Part shown: positions 55,003-63,918 of the stretch, piece by piece
Layout: each line of letters opens with the position of its first letter
How positions within the stretch are numbered: the first letter of the stretch is position 1
Assembly (NCBI RefSeq): GCF_027497995.1
Contig: NZ_JAODBT010000001.1
Location: 1,302,001-1,366,000, forward strand
Reading direction: 5' to 3'
DNA length: 64,000 bases
Source of the DNA: Stenotrophomonas sp. Iso1
Lineage (GTDB): Bacteria > Pseudomonadota > Gammaproteobacteria > Xanthomonadales > Xanthomonadaceae
Made by a program: the position numbers and the translations under genes
The notes under the pieces: generated by a model
Seen by the model: the letters and a program-made list of their open reading frames with translations, nothing else
Databases searched by the model: none
Told to the model about the DNA's origin: nothing

Positions 55003-55034
55003 AAAAACGGAGCCCTCAAGGCTCCGTTTTTTTT
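55003..55034. terminator. Bidirectional terminator between the CDF and FadJ genes
   Basis: AACGGAGCC, CTCAA-type loop, GGCTCCGTT with T8 on the plus strand and A5 upstream. It is suited to both converging genes. Confidence 0.88.
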
Positions 55035-55052
55035 CATCAATCACTCAGTCGC

Positions 55053-57116
55053 TCACGCTACCGGTTCACGCAGGATCGCCATGTCCCAGCCTTGGCGAGG
55101 AGCGAAGCGATCGCCATGCCGCGCCTGCAGCGTCTTCAGCTTCTCCACCAGTGAATCAGCGCCGGTAGCGCGGATGTGCTGGATCGGGCCGCCACGGAAC
55201 GGGGCAAAGCCCGTGCCGAAGATGACGCCGGCATCCAGCAGATCAGCATCGGTGACCACGCCATCGTGCAGGCAGGCCACAGCTTCGTTGAGCAGCGGCA
55301 GGATGAGGCGGTCCTCAAGGTCCGACGGCGCCTGATAATCCTTGGCAACTTCCGGCTTCACTGCGCGGCCGTTCTCCCATTTGTAGATGCCCTGGCCGTC
55401 CTTCTTGCCGCGCTTGCCCTGTTCAACGCTGGCCAGTGCGGCCGGAATCTGCAGGCCCAGGAACGGCGCAAGCTCTTTGCCCACGCCAGCCGCGACATCC
55501 AGGCCCACGGTATCGAGCAGCTCGATCGGGCCCATCGGCATACCGAACTTCACCGCGGCCCTGTCGATCACCGGGCCGGGGACGCCCTCGGCATATGCCG
55601 TTGCCGCTTCCAGCATGTACGGGAACAGTACGCGGTTGACCAGGAAGCCGGGCGTGCCGGCAACCGGCACCGGGAACTTGCCCAGGGCCTTGCAGAATGC
55701 GGCCAGACGCTTTTCGGTCTCGGGCGCCATGCCGTCGTGATGGATGATTTCCACCAGCGGCATCTGAGCTACCGGATTGAAGTAATGCAGCCCGGCAAAC
55801 TGTGCCGGGCGCTGGATGTGGTCGCGCAACTCCACCAACGGAATCGATGAAGTGTTGGTGGTCAACAATGCATCGGCCTTCATCCTCGGCTCCAGCGTCT
55901 GGTACAGCGCGCGCTTGGCTTCTGGGTTCTCGATGATGGCTTCGATCACCAGATCCGCCACGGCCACGCCATCGCCGGCCAGGTCGGCCTTCAAGCGTGC
56001 AGCCACCTCGGGGCGCTTGGACGGGTCCTTCACCTTCTTGTCGAACAGTGCCTGCGCGCGGGTCATGGCCGGGTCGATGAAACGCTGCTCACGGTCCTGC
56101 AGGGTCACGTTGAAGCCCTTGTAGGCCGCCCATGCCGCGATATCACCCCCCATCACCCCGGCACCGACTACATGCACGTGCTGAATACCTGACTCCTTGC
56201 CGCCCAGGCCCTTGAGCCGCTCGGTCAGGAAGAAGATGCGGATCAGGTTGCGAGCGGTCGGGCTGCTGGCCAGTTTGACGACGGCGCGACGCTCGGCGTC
56301 CAGGCGCTTCTGGATGGGGCTGCCACCGGTGCGTTCCCAAGTGCTGATCAGCGCGTAGGGCGCCGGGTACTGATCCTTCTTGGCCTTGCGGGCCACCTGC
56401 TTGGCCATCTGCGGCGCCAGAATCTTGCGGGCCAGCCAGGTGTTGGTCGCCCACGCCGTGGCGCGCTGCTTGAATGGTCGGGTCACGCCTGACTGCAACA
56501 AAGACACCGCAGCATCCACCAGCACCGCCGGTGCGGCGACCTTGTCCACCAGCCCAATGCTGCGCGCGGCCGAGGCCGACAGGGTGCGGCCGGTCAACAT
56601 CATGTCCATGGCCGCGGGGGCGCCCACCAGCTGCGGCAGTCGCGAACTGCCGCCCCAGCCCGGGAAGATACCCAACTGGGTTTCCGGCAGGCCGATGCGG
56701 GTGGAAGCGTCGTTGGATGCCACGCGGTAGCGGCAGGCCAGCGCCAGCTCGGTGCCGCCGCCGAGGCAGTGACCGTGGATGGCGGCAACGGTCGGGCAGG
56801 GCAGTTCAGCCAGCTTCTGGTAAACGTTCTGGCCACGGCGGATGGCGTCATTGACGGTGCCGCGGCGGTCGAACTCCTGAAATTCCTTCAGGTCCGCGCC
56901 CGCGATGAAGCCGGCCGGCTTGGTCGAGCACACCACCACACCCTTGGGCGGGTCGATGGCCAAGCGCTCGACGATGTCGCCCAGTTCCAGCAGCACGTCC
57001 TGCGACATCGCATTGACGGGGCTGTCCTTGCGGTCGAGGCTGAGCACGGCAATGCCGTCCTCGCGCAGTTCGGTGTGCCAATGATTGAAGCGGAGCCCGT
57101 CGAAGCCTGAGAGCAT
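55053..57116 (-). CDS. fadJ: Fatty-acid oxidation bifunctional enzyme (enoyl-CoA hydratase / 3-hydroxyacyl-CoA dehydrogenase)
   Basis: 687 residues from the ATG at 57116 (MLSGFDGLRFNHWH; an ATG at 57128 is also possible). The crotonase domain (about 1-190; AGFIAGADLKEF oxyanion loop, HGHCLGGGTELALACRYRVA, GIFPGWGGSSRLPQLVG with catalytic Glu positions) is joined to a 3-hydroxyacyl-CoA dehydrogenase domain with NAD motif VVGAGVMGGDIA and LHYFNPVAQMPLVEII. It carries out the second and third steps of beta-oxidation. No fadI/fadA thiolase is adjacent, so it is a stand-alone copy. Confidence 0.92.
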   Translation of the reverse strand: MLSGFDGLRFNHWHTELREDGIAVLSLDRKDSPVNAMSQDVLLELGDIVERLAIDPPKGVVVCSTKPAGFIAGADLKEFQEFDRRGTVNDAIRRGQNVYQKLAELPCPTVAAIHGHCLGGGTELALACRYRVASNDASTRIGLPETQLGIFPGWGGSSRLPQLVGAPAAMDMMLTGRTLSASAARSIGLVDKVAAPAVLVDAAVSLLQSGVTRPFKQRATAWATNTWLARKILAPQMAKQVARKAKKDQYPAPYALISTWERTGGSPIQKRLDAERRAVVKLASSPTARNLIRIFFLTERLKGLGGKESGIQHVHVVGAGVMGGDIAAWAAYKGFNVTLQDREQRFIDPAMTRAQALFDKKVKDPSKRPEVAARLKADLAGDGVAVADLVIEAIIENPEAKRALYQTLEPRMKADALLTTNTSSIPLVELRDHIQRPAQFAGLHYFNPVAQMPLVEIIHHDGMAPETEKRLAAFCKALGKFPVPVAGTPGFLVNRVLFPYMLEAATAYAEGVPGPVIDRAAVKFGMPMGPIELLDTVGLDVAAGVGKELAPFLGLQIPAALASVEQGKRGKKDGQGIYKWENGRAVKPEVAKDYQAPSDLEDRLILPLLNEAVACLHDGVVTDADLLDAGVIFGTGFAPFRGGPIQHIRATGADSLVEKLKTLQARHGDRFAPRQGWDMAILREPVA

Positions 57117-57288
57117 GGGACGTTCCATCCGGTTGTGTATGGAGAAGATCGCTATGATCCAGAGGTTGTTTCCCCGGCGTCAAATCCCAATGCTTTGGAA
57201 TGTGATGCGTTCGCGCCGGCAATTGCTTCCTGACAGCCTAGCCGAACAGGAGTTAAAAGCCGGTGCGCCCCCCTCCGGCGAGGGGACT

Positions 57289-57315
57289 GAACTTTTTCCG
57301 CGAGCAGCGGTCTCA
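57289..57315 (+). promoter_or_regulatory. Sigma-E type promoter of rpoE
   Basis: GAACTT (57289-57294), 16 bp, TCTCA (57311-57315), close to the ECF sigma-E consensus GGAACTT-N16-TCTGA/TCTAA. It lies about 41 bp upstream of the rpoE ATG, implying autoregulation. Confidence 0.65.
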
Positions 57316-57355
57316 TTGCCCGACGTCGGTTGGGCTGACAGGAGTGCGGCCCGTT

Positions 57356-57976
57356 ATGGCCGAGGTTGAAACACCACAGGAGCTGGACCTGGAACTGGTC
57401 CGGCGAGTGCAGCACGGCGAGAGCGCAGCGTTCGATGTCCTGGTCCGCAAGTACCAGCACCGTGTCGTTGCCCTCATCGGGCGCTACATCGCCGACTGGA
57501 GTGAATGTCAGGACGTGGCCCAGGACACTTTCATCCGCGCTTACCGCGCGATTGGGAACTTCCGTGGCGACGCCCAGTTCTATACCTGGTTGCATCGGAT
57601 CGCAGTGAACACCGCAAAGAATTATCTGGCTGCACACAACCGGCGCCCGCCGACCGACGATATCGACATCGGTGATGCCGAGCAGTTCGACAGCGGTACC
57701 CGGTTGCGCGACACCGACACGCCTGAGCGTGAGTTGATGCGCCAGGAACTGGAGCAAACCGTAATGAAGGCGGTCGATGCGTTACCCGAAGAGTTGCGTT
57801 CGGCCATCACGTTGCGAGAGGTGGAAGGCATGAGTTACGAGGAAATCGCACAAAAAATGGGTTGCCCGATCGGCACGGTACGTTCTCGGATATTCCGTGC
57901 ACGCGAAGCCATCGACGTTCAACTGCGGCCCTTGTTGGATACCGCCAGTGCAACCCGTGAACGGAGCCGCACATGA
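57356..57976 (+). CDS. rpoE: RNA polymerase sigma-E factor
   Basis: 206 residues from the ATG at 57356 (MAEVETPQELDLELVRRVQH; ACAGGAG 11 bp upstream). Region 2 (AFDVLVRKYQHRVVALIGRY, SECQDVAQDTFIRAYRAIGNF) and region 4 (LREVEGMSYEEIAQKMGCPIGTVRSRIFRARE) are those of RpoE/AlgU ECF factors. It directs the envelope-stress regulon. It is translationally coupled to rseA (ATGA overlap). Confidence 0.96.
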   Translation: MAEVETPQELDLELVRRVQHGESAAFDVLVRKYQHRVVALIGRYIADWSECQDVAQDTFIRAYRAIGNFRGDAQFYTWLHRIAVNTAKNYLAAHNRRPPTDDIDIGDAEQFDSGTRLRDTDTPERELMRQELEQTVMKAVDALPEELRSAITLREVEGMSYEEIAQKMGCPIGTVRSRIFRAREAIDVQLRPLLDTASATRERSRT

Positions 57977-58887
57977 ACAGCACAGGTCCTACCCCGGAGA
58001 TCATGAAAACCACCGCCGACAAATTTGAAGCGCACTACCGGCAGCAGTTGTCGGCGTTGGTGGATGGTGAACTGGCCGCCGACGAGGCACGCTTCATGCT
58101 GCGCCGTATCGAGCACGATGCGGATTTGTCGGCCTGCCAGGAACGCTGGCAGATGCTGGGCGATACGCTGCGCGGGCAGGCCTGCGCGCCAGCGCCCATG
58201 GATTTCACTGAAAAGGTACGAGCGGCCATCGCGGCCGACATACAGCAGAACGGCCCGGCGCAAGTAGCGCCGCAGCGCCCGACGCGTCGCGGTTGGATGC
58301 GCTGGAGTGGCGGTGCGGCGTTGGCTGCTTCGGTCGCCGCCGTCGCCTTGTTCATGGCTCGCGAACAGCTGCCGGGTGAGGTATTGCCCGATCCGGTGAT
58401 CGCCACCACCGCGCAGGTTTCCGCCGCGCCCGTGCAACCCGCGCCCGGTCCGGTAGTCAGCGATGCCGCCGCGTTGGTCGCAGCAGCCCCGGCTGTTGCC
58501 GTTGCCGTGGCCCGTCGTCAGGACGCAGCGCAGCGTCGCGGCAGTGCCACCCGCACCCAGCAGGCCGCGCGTGCTTCTTCGGTTGCCCGTGTCACCGAGC
58601 CGCAACGCGCTTTGGCTGCCGCGCCCGCCTTGCCTGTCGGGCCAAGTCTGCAGCGTGATCCGTTCGCTGCCGCCGGCACCCTGCAGGCCCGGCCGTGGCC
58701 GCGTTCGACGCTGTCGCCAGCGCTTTCCCAAGGGGGCGCATTGAATGCCAGCTTCCCGGTGCGGGAGCAGGGCGGGGCGACGTTCTACCCATTCGAGCCG
58801 CGCTTGCCGGCCCATGAGGCTGATGCGGCTGATGCGGCTGATGCGGCTGATGCGGCTGAACTGCCCCGGCTGACCCCACGTCACTGA
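57973..58887 (+). CDS. rseA: Anti-sigma-E factor RseA
   Basis: 304 residues. An N-terminal sigma-binding domain (HYRQQLSALVDGELAADEAR, residues 20-40), one membrane helix (GGAALAASVAAVALFMA, about 112-128), and a long Ala/Pro-rich periplasmic region (about 130-304), longer than E. coli RseA (216 aa). It holds RpoE at the membrane until DegS/RseP-type cleavage. Residues 282-296 are an ADA repeat encoded by 9-bp tandem DNA repeats. The ATG overlaps the rpoE stop. Confidence 0.9.
   Translation: MNSTGPTPEIMKTTADKFEAHYRQQLSALVDGELAADEARFMLRRIEHDADLSACQERWQMLGDTLRGQACAPAPMDFTEKVRAAIAADIQQNGPAQVAPQRPTRRGWMRWSGGAALAASVAAVALFMAREQLPGEVLPDPVIATTAQVSAAPVQPAPGPVVSDAAALVAAAPAVAVAVARRQDAAQRRGSATRTQQAARASSVARVTEPQRALAAAPALPVGPSLQRDPFAAAGTLQARPWPRSTLSPALSQGGALNASFPVREQGGATFYPFEPRLPAHEADAADAADAADAAELPRLTPRH
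58818..58859 (+). repeat. In-frame 9-bp tandem repeats in rseA
   Basis: GGCTGATGC four times plus a 6-bp remnant, encoding Ala-Asp-Ala units. Unit length is a multiple of three, so copy changes alter length but not frame. Confidence 0.9.
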
Positions 58888-59011
58888 ATTCTCGGTGCCG
58901 GTCGGGGGCTACTCGCCGGCATCTCCCGCTGATCCTGCCAACCCGCCATTGCCTGGCGTGGCCGCGCAGAACTTCCTTTCCGTATCCCGATTAACCGGAG
59001 GCTCGCTGCCG

Positions 59012-60541
59012 ATGACGCACCGTATCCATTCCAAGATTTTTGGCCTGATGGCAATGACTCTGCCACTGGCGGCCTGTGCCCAGACCACGGCGCCCACGGC
59101 GCCGGCCGAGCAGGCTGCCGTTGCACGGCCTGCTGCGCCCGCGCCACAGTTGGTCAGTGGTTTGCCTGATTTCACCCAGCTCGTCGACCAGGTCGGCCCG
59201 GGCGTGGTGAACGTGGAAACCATCATCGGTGCGCGCCGTGATCCACGCATGGCCAGCAATCCGGACATGGACCAGATGCCGGAGTTCTTCCGCCGCTTCT
59301 TCGGCCCGGATTTCCCCGGGCCGGGGCAGCAGGGGCCAGGCCCGCGTGGTCAGGACAACGGTCCGCGCGGTCGTGGCATGGGCTCGGGCTTCATCATTTC
59401 CAATGACGGTTATGTGTTGACCAACCACCACGTCGTCGATGGGGCCGAGTCGGTCAAGGTCAAGCTCAGTGACCGTCGCGAGTTCACCGCCAAAGTGGTT
59501 GGTAGCGATGCTCAGTACGACGTGGCGCTGCTGAAGATCGACGGCAAGAACCTGCCGACCGTGCGCGTGGGTGACTCCAATACGCTCAAGCCGGGCCAGT
59601 GGGTGTTGGCGATCGGTTCGCCATTTGGTCTGGACCACTCGGTCACTGCCGGCATCGTCAGCGCCACGGGTCGCAGCAACCCCTATGCCGATCAGCGCTA
59701 TGTGCCGTTCATCCAGACCGACGTGGCGATCAATCAGGGCAACTCCGGTGGCCCGCTCTTGAACACCCGAGGTGAGGTGGTCGGCATCAATTCGCAGATC
59801 TTCTCCGCCTCGGGCGGCTACATGGGCATCAGCTTTGCCATTCCGATCGATCTGGCGATGAATGCCGTGGAGCAGATCAAGAAGACTGGCAAGGTCAGTC
59901 GTGGACAGTTGGGTGTGATGGTCGGCGCGATCACCGCTGATGCAGCAGAGGGGCTGAAGCTACCCGACGGCCGTGGTGCGCTGGTCAACCAGATGGTTCC
60001 GGACAGTTCGGCTGCCAAGGCCGGTATCGAAGTGGGTGACGTGATCCGCTCGGTCAATGGCACCGAGATCAACTCCTCCAGCGAATTGCCGCCGCTGATC
60101 GGCGCCATGCCGCCGGGCAGCAAGGTTCGTCTTGGTATCGTGCGTGACGGAAGGGCGCGCGACATCAATGTGACCCTGAGCGAGCTGGCCGAAGATGCGC
60201 AGCGTGCAGGCAATGCCGGCGAGAGCGCCGACGAAGGCAAGCCGCAGACCGGTGCCAATGCCTTGTTGGGCCTGGAGTTGACCGACCTGACCGCTGCCGA
60301 GCGCCGTCAGCTGGGCCTCGGGGCGGGCGAGGGCGTACGTATCACTGGTGTGAACAGTCAGGCCGCACGCGAGGCACGGCTGTCGCCGGGCGTGGTGGTG
60401 ATGCAGGTGGGCCGCACCCCGGTGGGCAGTGTTGCCGCGCTGAACCGCGAATTGGCCGGCGTCAAGAAGGGCGATGTGGTGATGCTGCTGGTCCGCAGCG
60501 GCGCCAACAGTGCTTTCGTGGCGCTCCGGGCGGGCGATTGA
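59012..60541 (+). CDS. degP: DegP/MucD-type periplasmic serine protease
   Basis: 509 residues from the ATG at 59012 (CCGGAGG 10 bp upstream), third gene of the rpoE-rseA-degP operon. An export signal (MAMTLPLAACAQ; the Cys could be lipidated, though the lipobox is imperfect) precedes the HtrA protease domain with the triad TNHHVV (His), AQYDVALLKID (Asp) and NQGNSGGPLLN (Ser), then two PDZ domains (GRGALVNQMVPDSSAAKAGIE and GVRITGVNSQAAREARLSPG). It degrades misfolded periplasmic proteins. Followed by a strong terminator. Confidence 0.95.
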   Translation: MTHRIHSKIFGLMAMTLPLAACAQTTAPTAPAEQAAVARPAAPAPQLVSGLPDFTQLVDQVGPGVVNVETIIGARRDPRMASNPDMDQMPEFFRRFFGPDFPGPGQQGPGPRGQDNGPRGRGMGSGFIISNDGYVLTNHHVVDGAESVKVKLSDRREFTAKVVGSDAQYDVALLKIDGKNLPTVRVGDSNTLKPGQWVLAIGSPFGLDHSVTAGIVSATGRSNPYADQRYVPFIQTDVAINQGNSGGPLLNTRGEVVGINSQIFSASGGYMGISFAIPIDLAMNAVEQIKKTGKVSRGQLGVMVGAITADAAEGLKLPDGRGALVNQMVPDSSAAKAGIEVGDVIRSVNGTEINSSSELPPLIGAMPPGSKVRLGIVRDGRARDINVTLSELAEDAQRAGNAGESADEGKPQTGANALLGLELTDLTAAERRQLGLGAGEGVRITGVNSQAAREARLSPGVVVMQVGRTPVGSVAALNRELAGVKKGDVVMLLVRSGANSAFVALRAGD

Positions 60542-60566
60542 TCCACTGAGAGCCAGTTGTAGCAAC

Positions 60567-60595
60567 GGGAGCCGCCTTCGGGCGGCTCCTTTCGT
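60567..60595 (+). terminator. Rho-independent terminator after degP
   Basis: GGAGCCGCC, TTCG, GGCGGCTCC then TTTCGTT: 9-bp stem with UUCG loop, 26 bp after the stop. Confidence 0.85.
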
Positions 60596-60685
60596 TCAGC
60601 TCCGCACAACGCTTGTGCGGGCCCGTGTCCGGGCATGCGATAATGCCCCGTTATCCTGTCGACGCCGCGCCGCCGCTGCCCACCT

Positions 60686-62491
60686 ATGCCCCACGATTCA
60701 ATGCGGATGATCCGCAACTTCTCCATCATCGCCCACGTCGACCACGGCAAGTCCACACTTGCCGACCGCATCATCCAGTTATGCGGCGGTTTGAGCGCGC
60801 GCGAAATGGAAGCGCAGGTGCTCGACAACAATCCCATCGAGCGCGAACGTGGCATCACGATCAAGTCGCAGTCGGTGTCGGTGCCTTATACGGCCCGCAA
60901 CGGCGAGACCTACTTCCTGAACTTCATCGACACCCCCGGGCACGTCGACTTCTCCTATGAAGTCAGCCGCTCGCTGGCGGCCTGCGAAGGTGCGTTGCTG
61001 GTGGTCGATGCTGCCCAGGGCGTAGAAGCGCAGTCGGTCGCCAACTGCTACACGGCTATCGAGCAGGGCCTTGAAGTGGTGCCGGTGCTGAACAAAATCG
61101 ACCTGCCAACTGCCGATATCGACCGTGCCAAGGCCGAGATCGAAGCGGTGATCGGCATCGATGCTTCCGACGCGGTAGCGGTCAGTGCCAAGACCGGCCT
61201 GAACATGGAAGAAGTGCTGGAAGCTATCGTGCACCGCATCCCGGCGCCGGTTGACCGCGGCAGCGACAAGCTGCAGGCACTGATCATCGATTCGTGGTTC
61301 GACAACTACCTGGGCGTGGTCTCGCTGGTGCGCGTGATGCAGGGTGAGATCAAGCCCGGCGACAAGATTCAGGTCATGTCCACCGGCCGTTGGCATCTGG
61401 TCGACAAGGTCGGTGTGTTCACGCCCAAGCGCAAAGATATGCCTGCGCTGCGTGCTGGTGAAGTGGGCTGGATCAACGCCAGCATCAAGGACGTTCATGG
61501 CGCACCGGTCGGCGATACGCTGACCCTGCTGGCCGACCCGGCATCCGAGCCACTGCCGGGCTTCCAGGAAATGCAGCCGCGCGTGTTCGCCGGCCTGTTC
61601 CCGGTCGACGCCGAGGATTACCCGGATCTGCGTGAGGCGCTGGACAAGCTGCGCCTGAACGACGCGGCGCTGCGTTTCGAGCCGGAAAGCTCTGAAGCGA
61701 TGGGCTTTGGTTTCCGCTGCGGCTTCCTTGGCATGTTGCACATGGAGATCGTGCAGGAGCGTCTGGAGCGTGAGTACAACCTTGACCTGATCAGCACTGC
61801 ACCGACGGTGATCTACGAGGTGCTCAAGAGCGACGGCACCATCGTGATGATGGACAACCCGGCCAAGCTGCCGGCTATCAATACCATCGAAGAAATTCGT
61901 GAGCCGATCATCCGCGCCAACATCCTCACCCCCGAGGAATATATCGGCAGCATCATCAAGCTGTGCGAAGAGAAGCGTGGCAGCCAGATCGGTATCAACT
62001 ACATGGGTAGCCAGGTGCAGATCAGCTATGAGCTGCCGATGGCCGAAGTGGTGTTGGATTTCTTTGACAAGCTCAAGTCGGTCAGCCGTGGCTATGCCTC
62101 GCTGGAATATCACTTCGTGCGTTTCGATGCCGGTCCGTTTGCACGTCTGGATGTGCTGATCAATGGCGACAAGGTCGATGCACTGTCCTTGATTGTCCAC
62201 CGCAGCCACGCCGACCGACGTGGTCGCGAGCTGTGCGAAAAGATGAAAGAGCTGATCCCGCGACAGATGTTCGACGTGGCCATCCAGGCCGCCGTCGGAG
62301 CGCAGATCATCGCCCGGACCACGGTCAAAGCCATGCGCAAGAACGTGTTGGCCAAGTGCTATGGTGGCGACATTTCGCGCAAGAAAAAGCTGTTGGAAAA
62401 GCAGAAAGAAGGCAAGAAGCGCATGAAGCAGGTGGGCCGGGTGGAAATCCCGCAGGAAGCCTTCCTCGCCGTGCTGCAGATGGATAAATAA
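60686..62491 (+). CDS. lepA: Elongation factor 4 (LepA)
   Basis: 601 residues (start [20 protein letters not shown]; the second Met at 60701 is an alternative). GTPase motifs [17 protein letters not shown] and [12 protein letters not shown]-like domains II, III and V; and the LepA-specific C-terminal domain ([31 protein letters not shown]). It back-translocates or remodels stalled ribosomes. Upstream of lepB, the conserved lepA-lepB order. Confidence 0.97.
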   Translation: MPHDSMRMIRNFSIIAHVDHGKSTLADRIIQLCGGLSAREMEAQVLDNNPIERERGITIKSQSVSVPYTARNGETYFLNFIDTPGHVDFSYEVSRSLAACEGALLVVDAAQGVEAQSVANCYTAIEQGLEVVPVLNKIDLPTADIDRAKAEIEAVIGIDASDAVAVSAKTGLNMEEVLEAIVHRIPAPVDRGSDKLQALIIDSWFDNYLGVVSLVRVMQGEIKPGDKIQVMSTGRWHLVDKVGVFTPKRKDMPALRAGEVGWINASIKDVHGAPVGDTLTLLADPASEPLPGFQEMQPRVFAGLFPVDAEDYPDLREALDKLRLNDAALRFEPESSEAMGFGFRCGFLGMLHMEIVQERLEREYNLDLISTAPTVIYEVLKSDGTIVMMDNPAKLPAINTIEEIREPIIRANILTPEEYIGSIIKLCEEKRGSQIGINYMGSQVQISYELPMAEVVLDFFDKLKSVSRGYASLEYHFVRFDAGPFARLDVLINGDKVDALSLIVHRSHADRRGRELCEKMKELIPRQMFDVAIQAAVGAQIIARTTVKAMRKNVLAKCYGGDISRKKKLLEKQKEGKKRMKQVGRVEIPQEAFLAVLQMDK

Positions 62492-62587
62492 CGGTGAGTC
62501 GGGATTCGGGATCGTGGATCCGGACGAGCTCGCTTGGGCTCCCGTCTCCTCGCCCTTGTTTCCCATTCCCATTCCAAAGGAACACGA

Positions 62588-63397
62588 ATGAAATGGTTTG
62601 AAATCGCCCTGGTGGTACTGACGCTGGGCTCAGGTCTGGTGCTGTTGTTGGACAAGCTGTTCCTGGCCAAGCGCCGGGCCGCCAAGGCCAGCCTGCTGGA
62701 CAGCGAAGAGCCGGTGATCGTGGATTACTCCCGCGCCTTCTTCCCGGTGCTGGCAGTGGTGTTGATCCTGCGCAGCTTCATCGCCGAGCCGTACAAGATT
62801 CCGTCCAGCTCGATGATGCCCAATCTGCTGATCGGCGATTTCATCCTGGTCAACAAGTTCTCTTACGGCTTCCGTCTGCCGGTCACCAATACCAAGGTGA
62901 TTCCGGTGTCCGAGCCGGAACGTGGCGACGTGGTGGTGTTCCAGTTCCCGGGCCATCCGGGTCAGTCGGAAGACCCGCAGATTGGTGAGAACTTCATCAA
63001 GCGCGTGATCGGCCTGCCGGGTGACCACATCAGCTTCCATGGTGACGCGGTGTCCATCAACGGCCAGCCGGTGTCCTATGAAGTGAAGGGCGAGTATCTG
63101 TTCGATGGCAAGCAGACCGGGCAAACCTTGCTGACCGAAAACCTGCCGGGCCGTACCCACACGGTGCTGGAGCAGCTGGGCGTGGCTGACCCGCGCGGCC
63201 AGGGCGAGTGGCAAGTGCCGCAGGGCCACTATCTGGTCATGGGCGACAACCGCGACAACAGCGACGACGGCCGTTTCTGGGGCGTGCTTCCGGAGCAGAA
63301 TCTGCGCGGCAAGGCCTTCCTGATCTGGCTGAACTGCAGCGGCTGGTTCTGCAAGAACAGCTTTGAGCCGTCCCGTATCGGGACGCGCATTCAGTAA
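62588..63397 (+). CDS. lepB: Signal peptidase I
   Basis: 269 residues from the ATG at 62588 (AAAGGAA upstream; an earlier ATG at 62534 is unlikely). Two N-terminal membrane helices (EIALVVLTLGSGLVLLLDKL; YSRAFFPVLAVVLILRSFIA), catalytic Ser75 in YKIPSSSMMPNLLIGD, general-base Lys138 in ENFIKRVIGLPGD, and box E GHYLVMGDNRDNSDDGRFWG. It removes signal peptides at the periplasmic face. The next frame is a degenerate copy of its C-terminal half. Confidence 0.97.
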   Translation: MKWFEIALVVLTLGSGLVLLLDKLFLAKRRAAKASLLDSEEPVIVDYSRAFFPVLAVVLILRSFIAEPYKIPSSSMMPNLLIGDFILVNKFSYGFRLPVTNTKVIPVSEPERGDVVVFQFPGHPGQSEDPQIGENFIKRVIGLPGDHISFHGDAVSINGQPVSYEVKGEYLFDGKQTGQTLLTENLPGRTHTVLEQLGVADPRGQGEWQVPQGHYLVMGDNRDNSDDGRFWGVLPEQNLRGKAFLIWLNCSGWFCKNSFEPSRIGTRIQ

Positions 63398-63402
63398 TCG
63401 GT

Positions 63403-63918
63403 ATGCAGCCTGCCCAATGCCCGCGTATCAGCGGAGGGAAGCGGCGTGGAGGTTTTCGCGTCGCTACCTGCGTGCCCGGGCAGGTTTGGATCAAGCGCAT
63501 GATCAGCCCGCAGGTTGACGGAATGGCGTTCGATGGTAATGCCCTGTCCATCAACGATGCACCATTGCACTACGACGATCACCGCCAGACGGCGCCCTGT
63601 CCAGGCGCCGACCAGTTGACCGAGCGACTGCCGGAGCGTACCCATACGCTGACGGAGTGCGGGGTTCGGCCGGCGCCAGCGGCCCGCAGGAACGGGGCCG
63701 CGCCGGTGGGCTGGTGCTTCGTGATGGGTGACAATCGCAGTAATGCCGAGGATTGGCGCTTCAGGTTGTCGGGCAGTTTTCTGCTCCATGAAAACCTGCA
63801 GGGCAGGGCGTTCAGGGCGCGGGGGTGTTGCTGCCGCAGCACAATGACAATACTCGAGCCGACCTTTTGGGGAGAGCAATCAATGATCAACAACGTGTAT
63901 CTGGGGAGATCGCAATGA
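63403..63918 (+). CDS. Truncated, degenerate signal peptidase I paralogue
   Basis: 171 residues beginning 5 bp after the lepB stop. WIKRMISPQVDGMAFDG, NALSINDAPLHYD, LPERTHTLTECGV, GWCFVMGDNRSNAEDWRFRL and HENLQGRAFRARG align in order with LepB segments FIKRVIGLPGDHISFHG, AVSINGQPVSYE, LPGRTHTVLEQLGV, GHYLVMGDNRDNSDDGRFWG and EQNLRGKAF. The membrane helices and the catalytic Ser region are absent; the Lys-equivalent is kept. It cannot be a working protease alone. The stop overlaps the next ATG (ATGA), so it is probably translated. Either a decaying duplicate or a recruited LepB-like domain; the true start may be later. Confidence 0.7.
   Translation: MQPAQCPRISGGKRRGGFRVATCVPGQVWIKRMISPQVDGMAFDGNALSINDAPLHYDDHRQTAPCPGADQLTERLPERTHTLTECGVRPAPAARRNGAAPVGWCFVMGDNRSNAEDWRFRLSGSFLLHENLQGRAFRARGCCCRSTMTILEPTFWGEQSMINNVYLGRSQ

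Noticed and set aside
60779..62572. Long open frame antisense to lepA
   Set aside because: LepA is unambiguous; the antisense product is His/Gln-rich and featureless.
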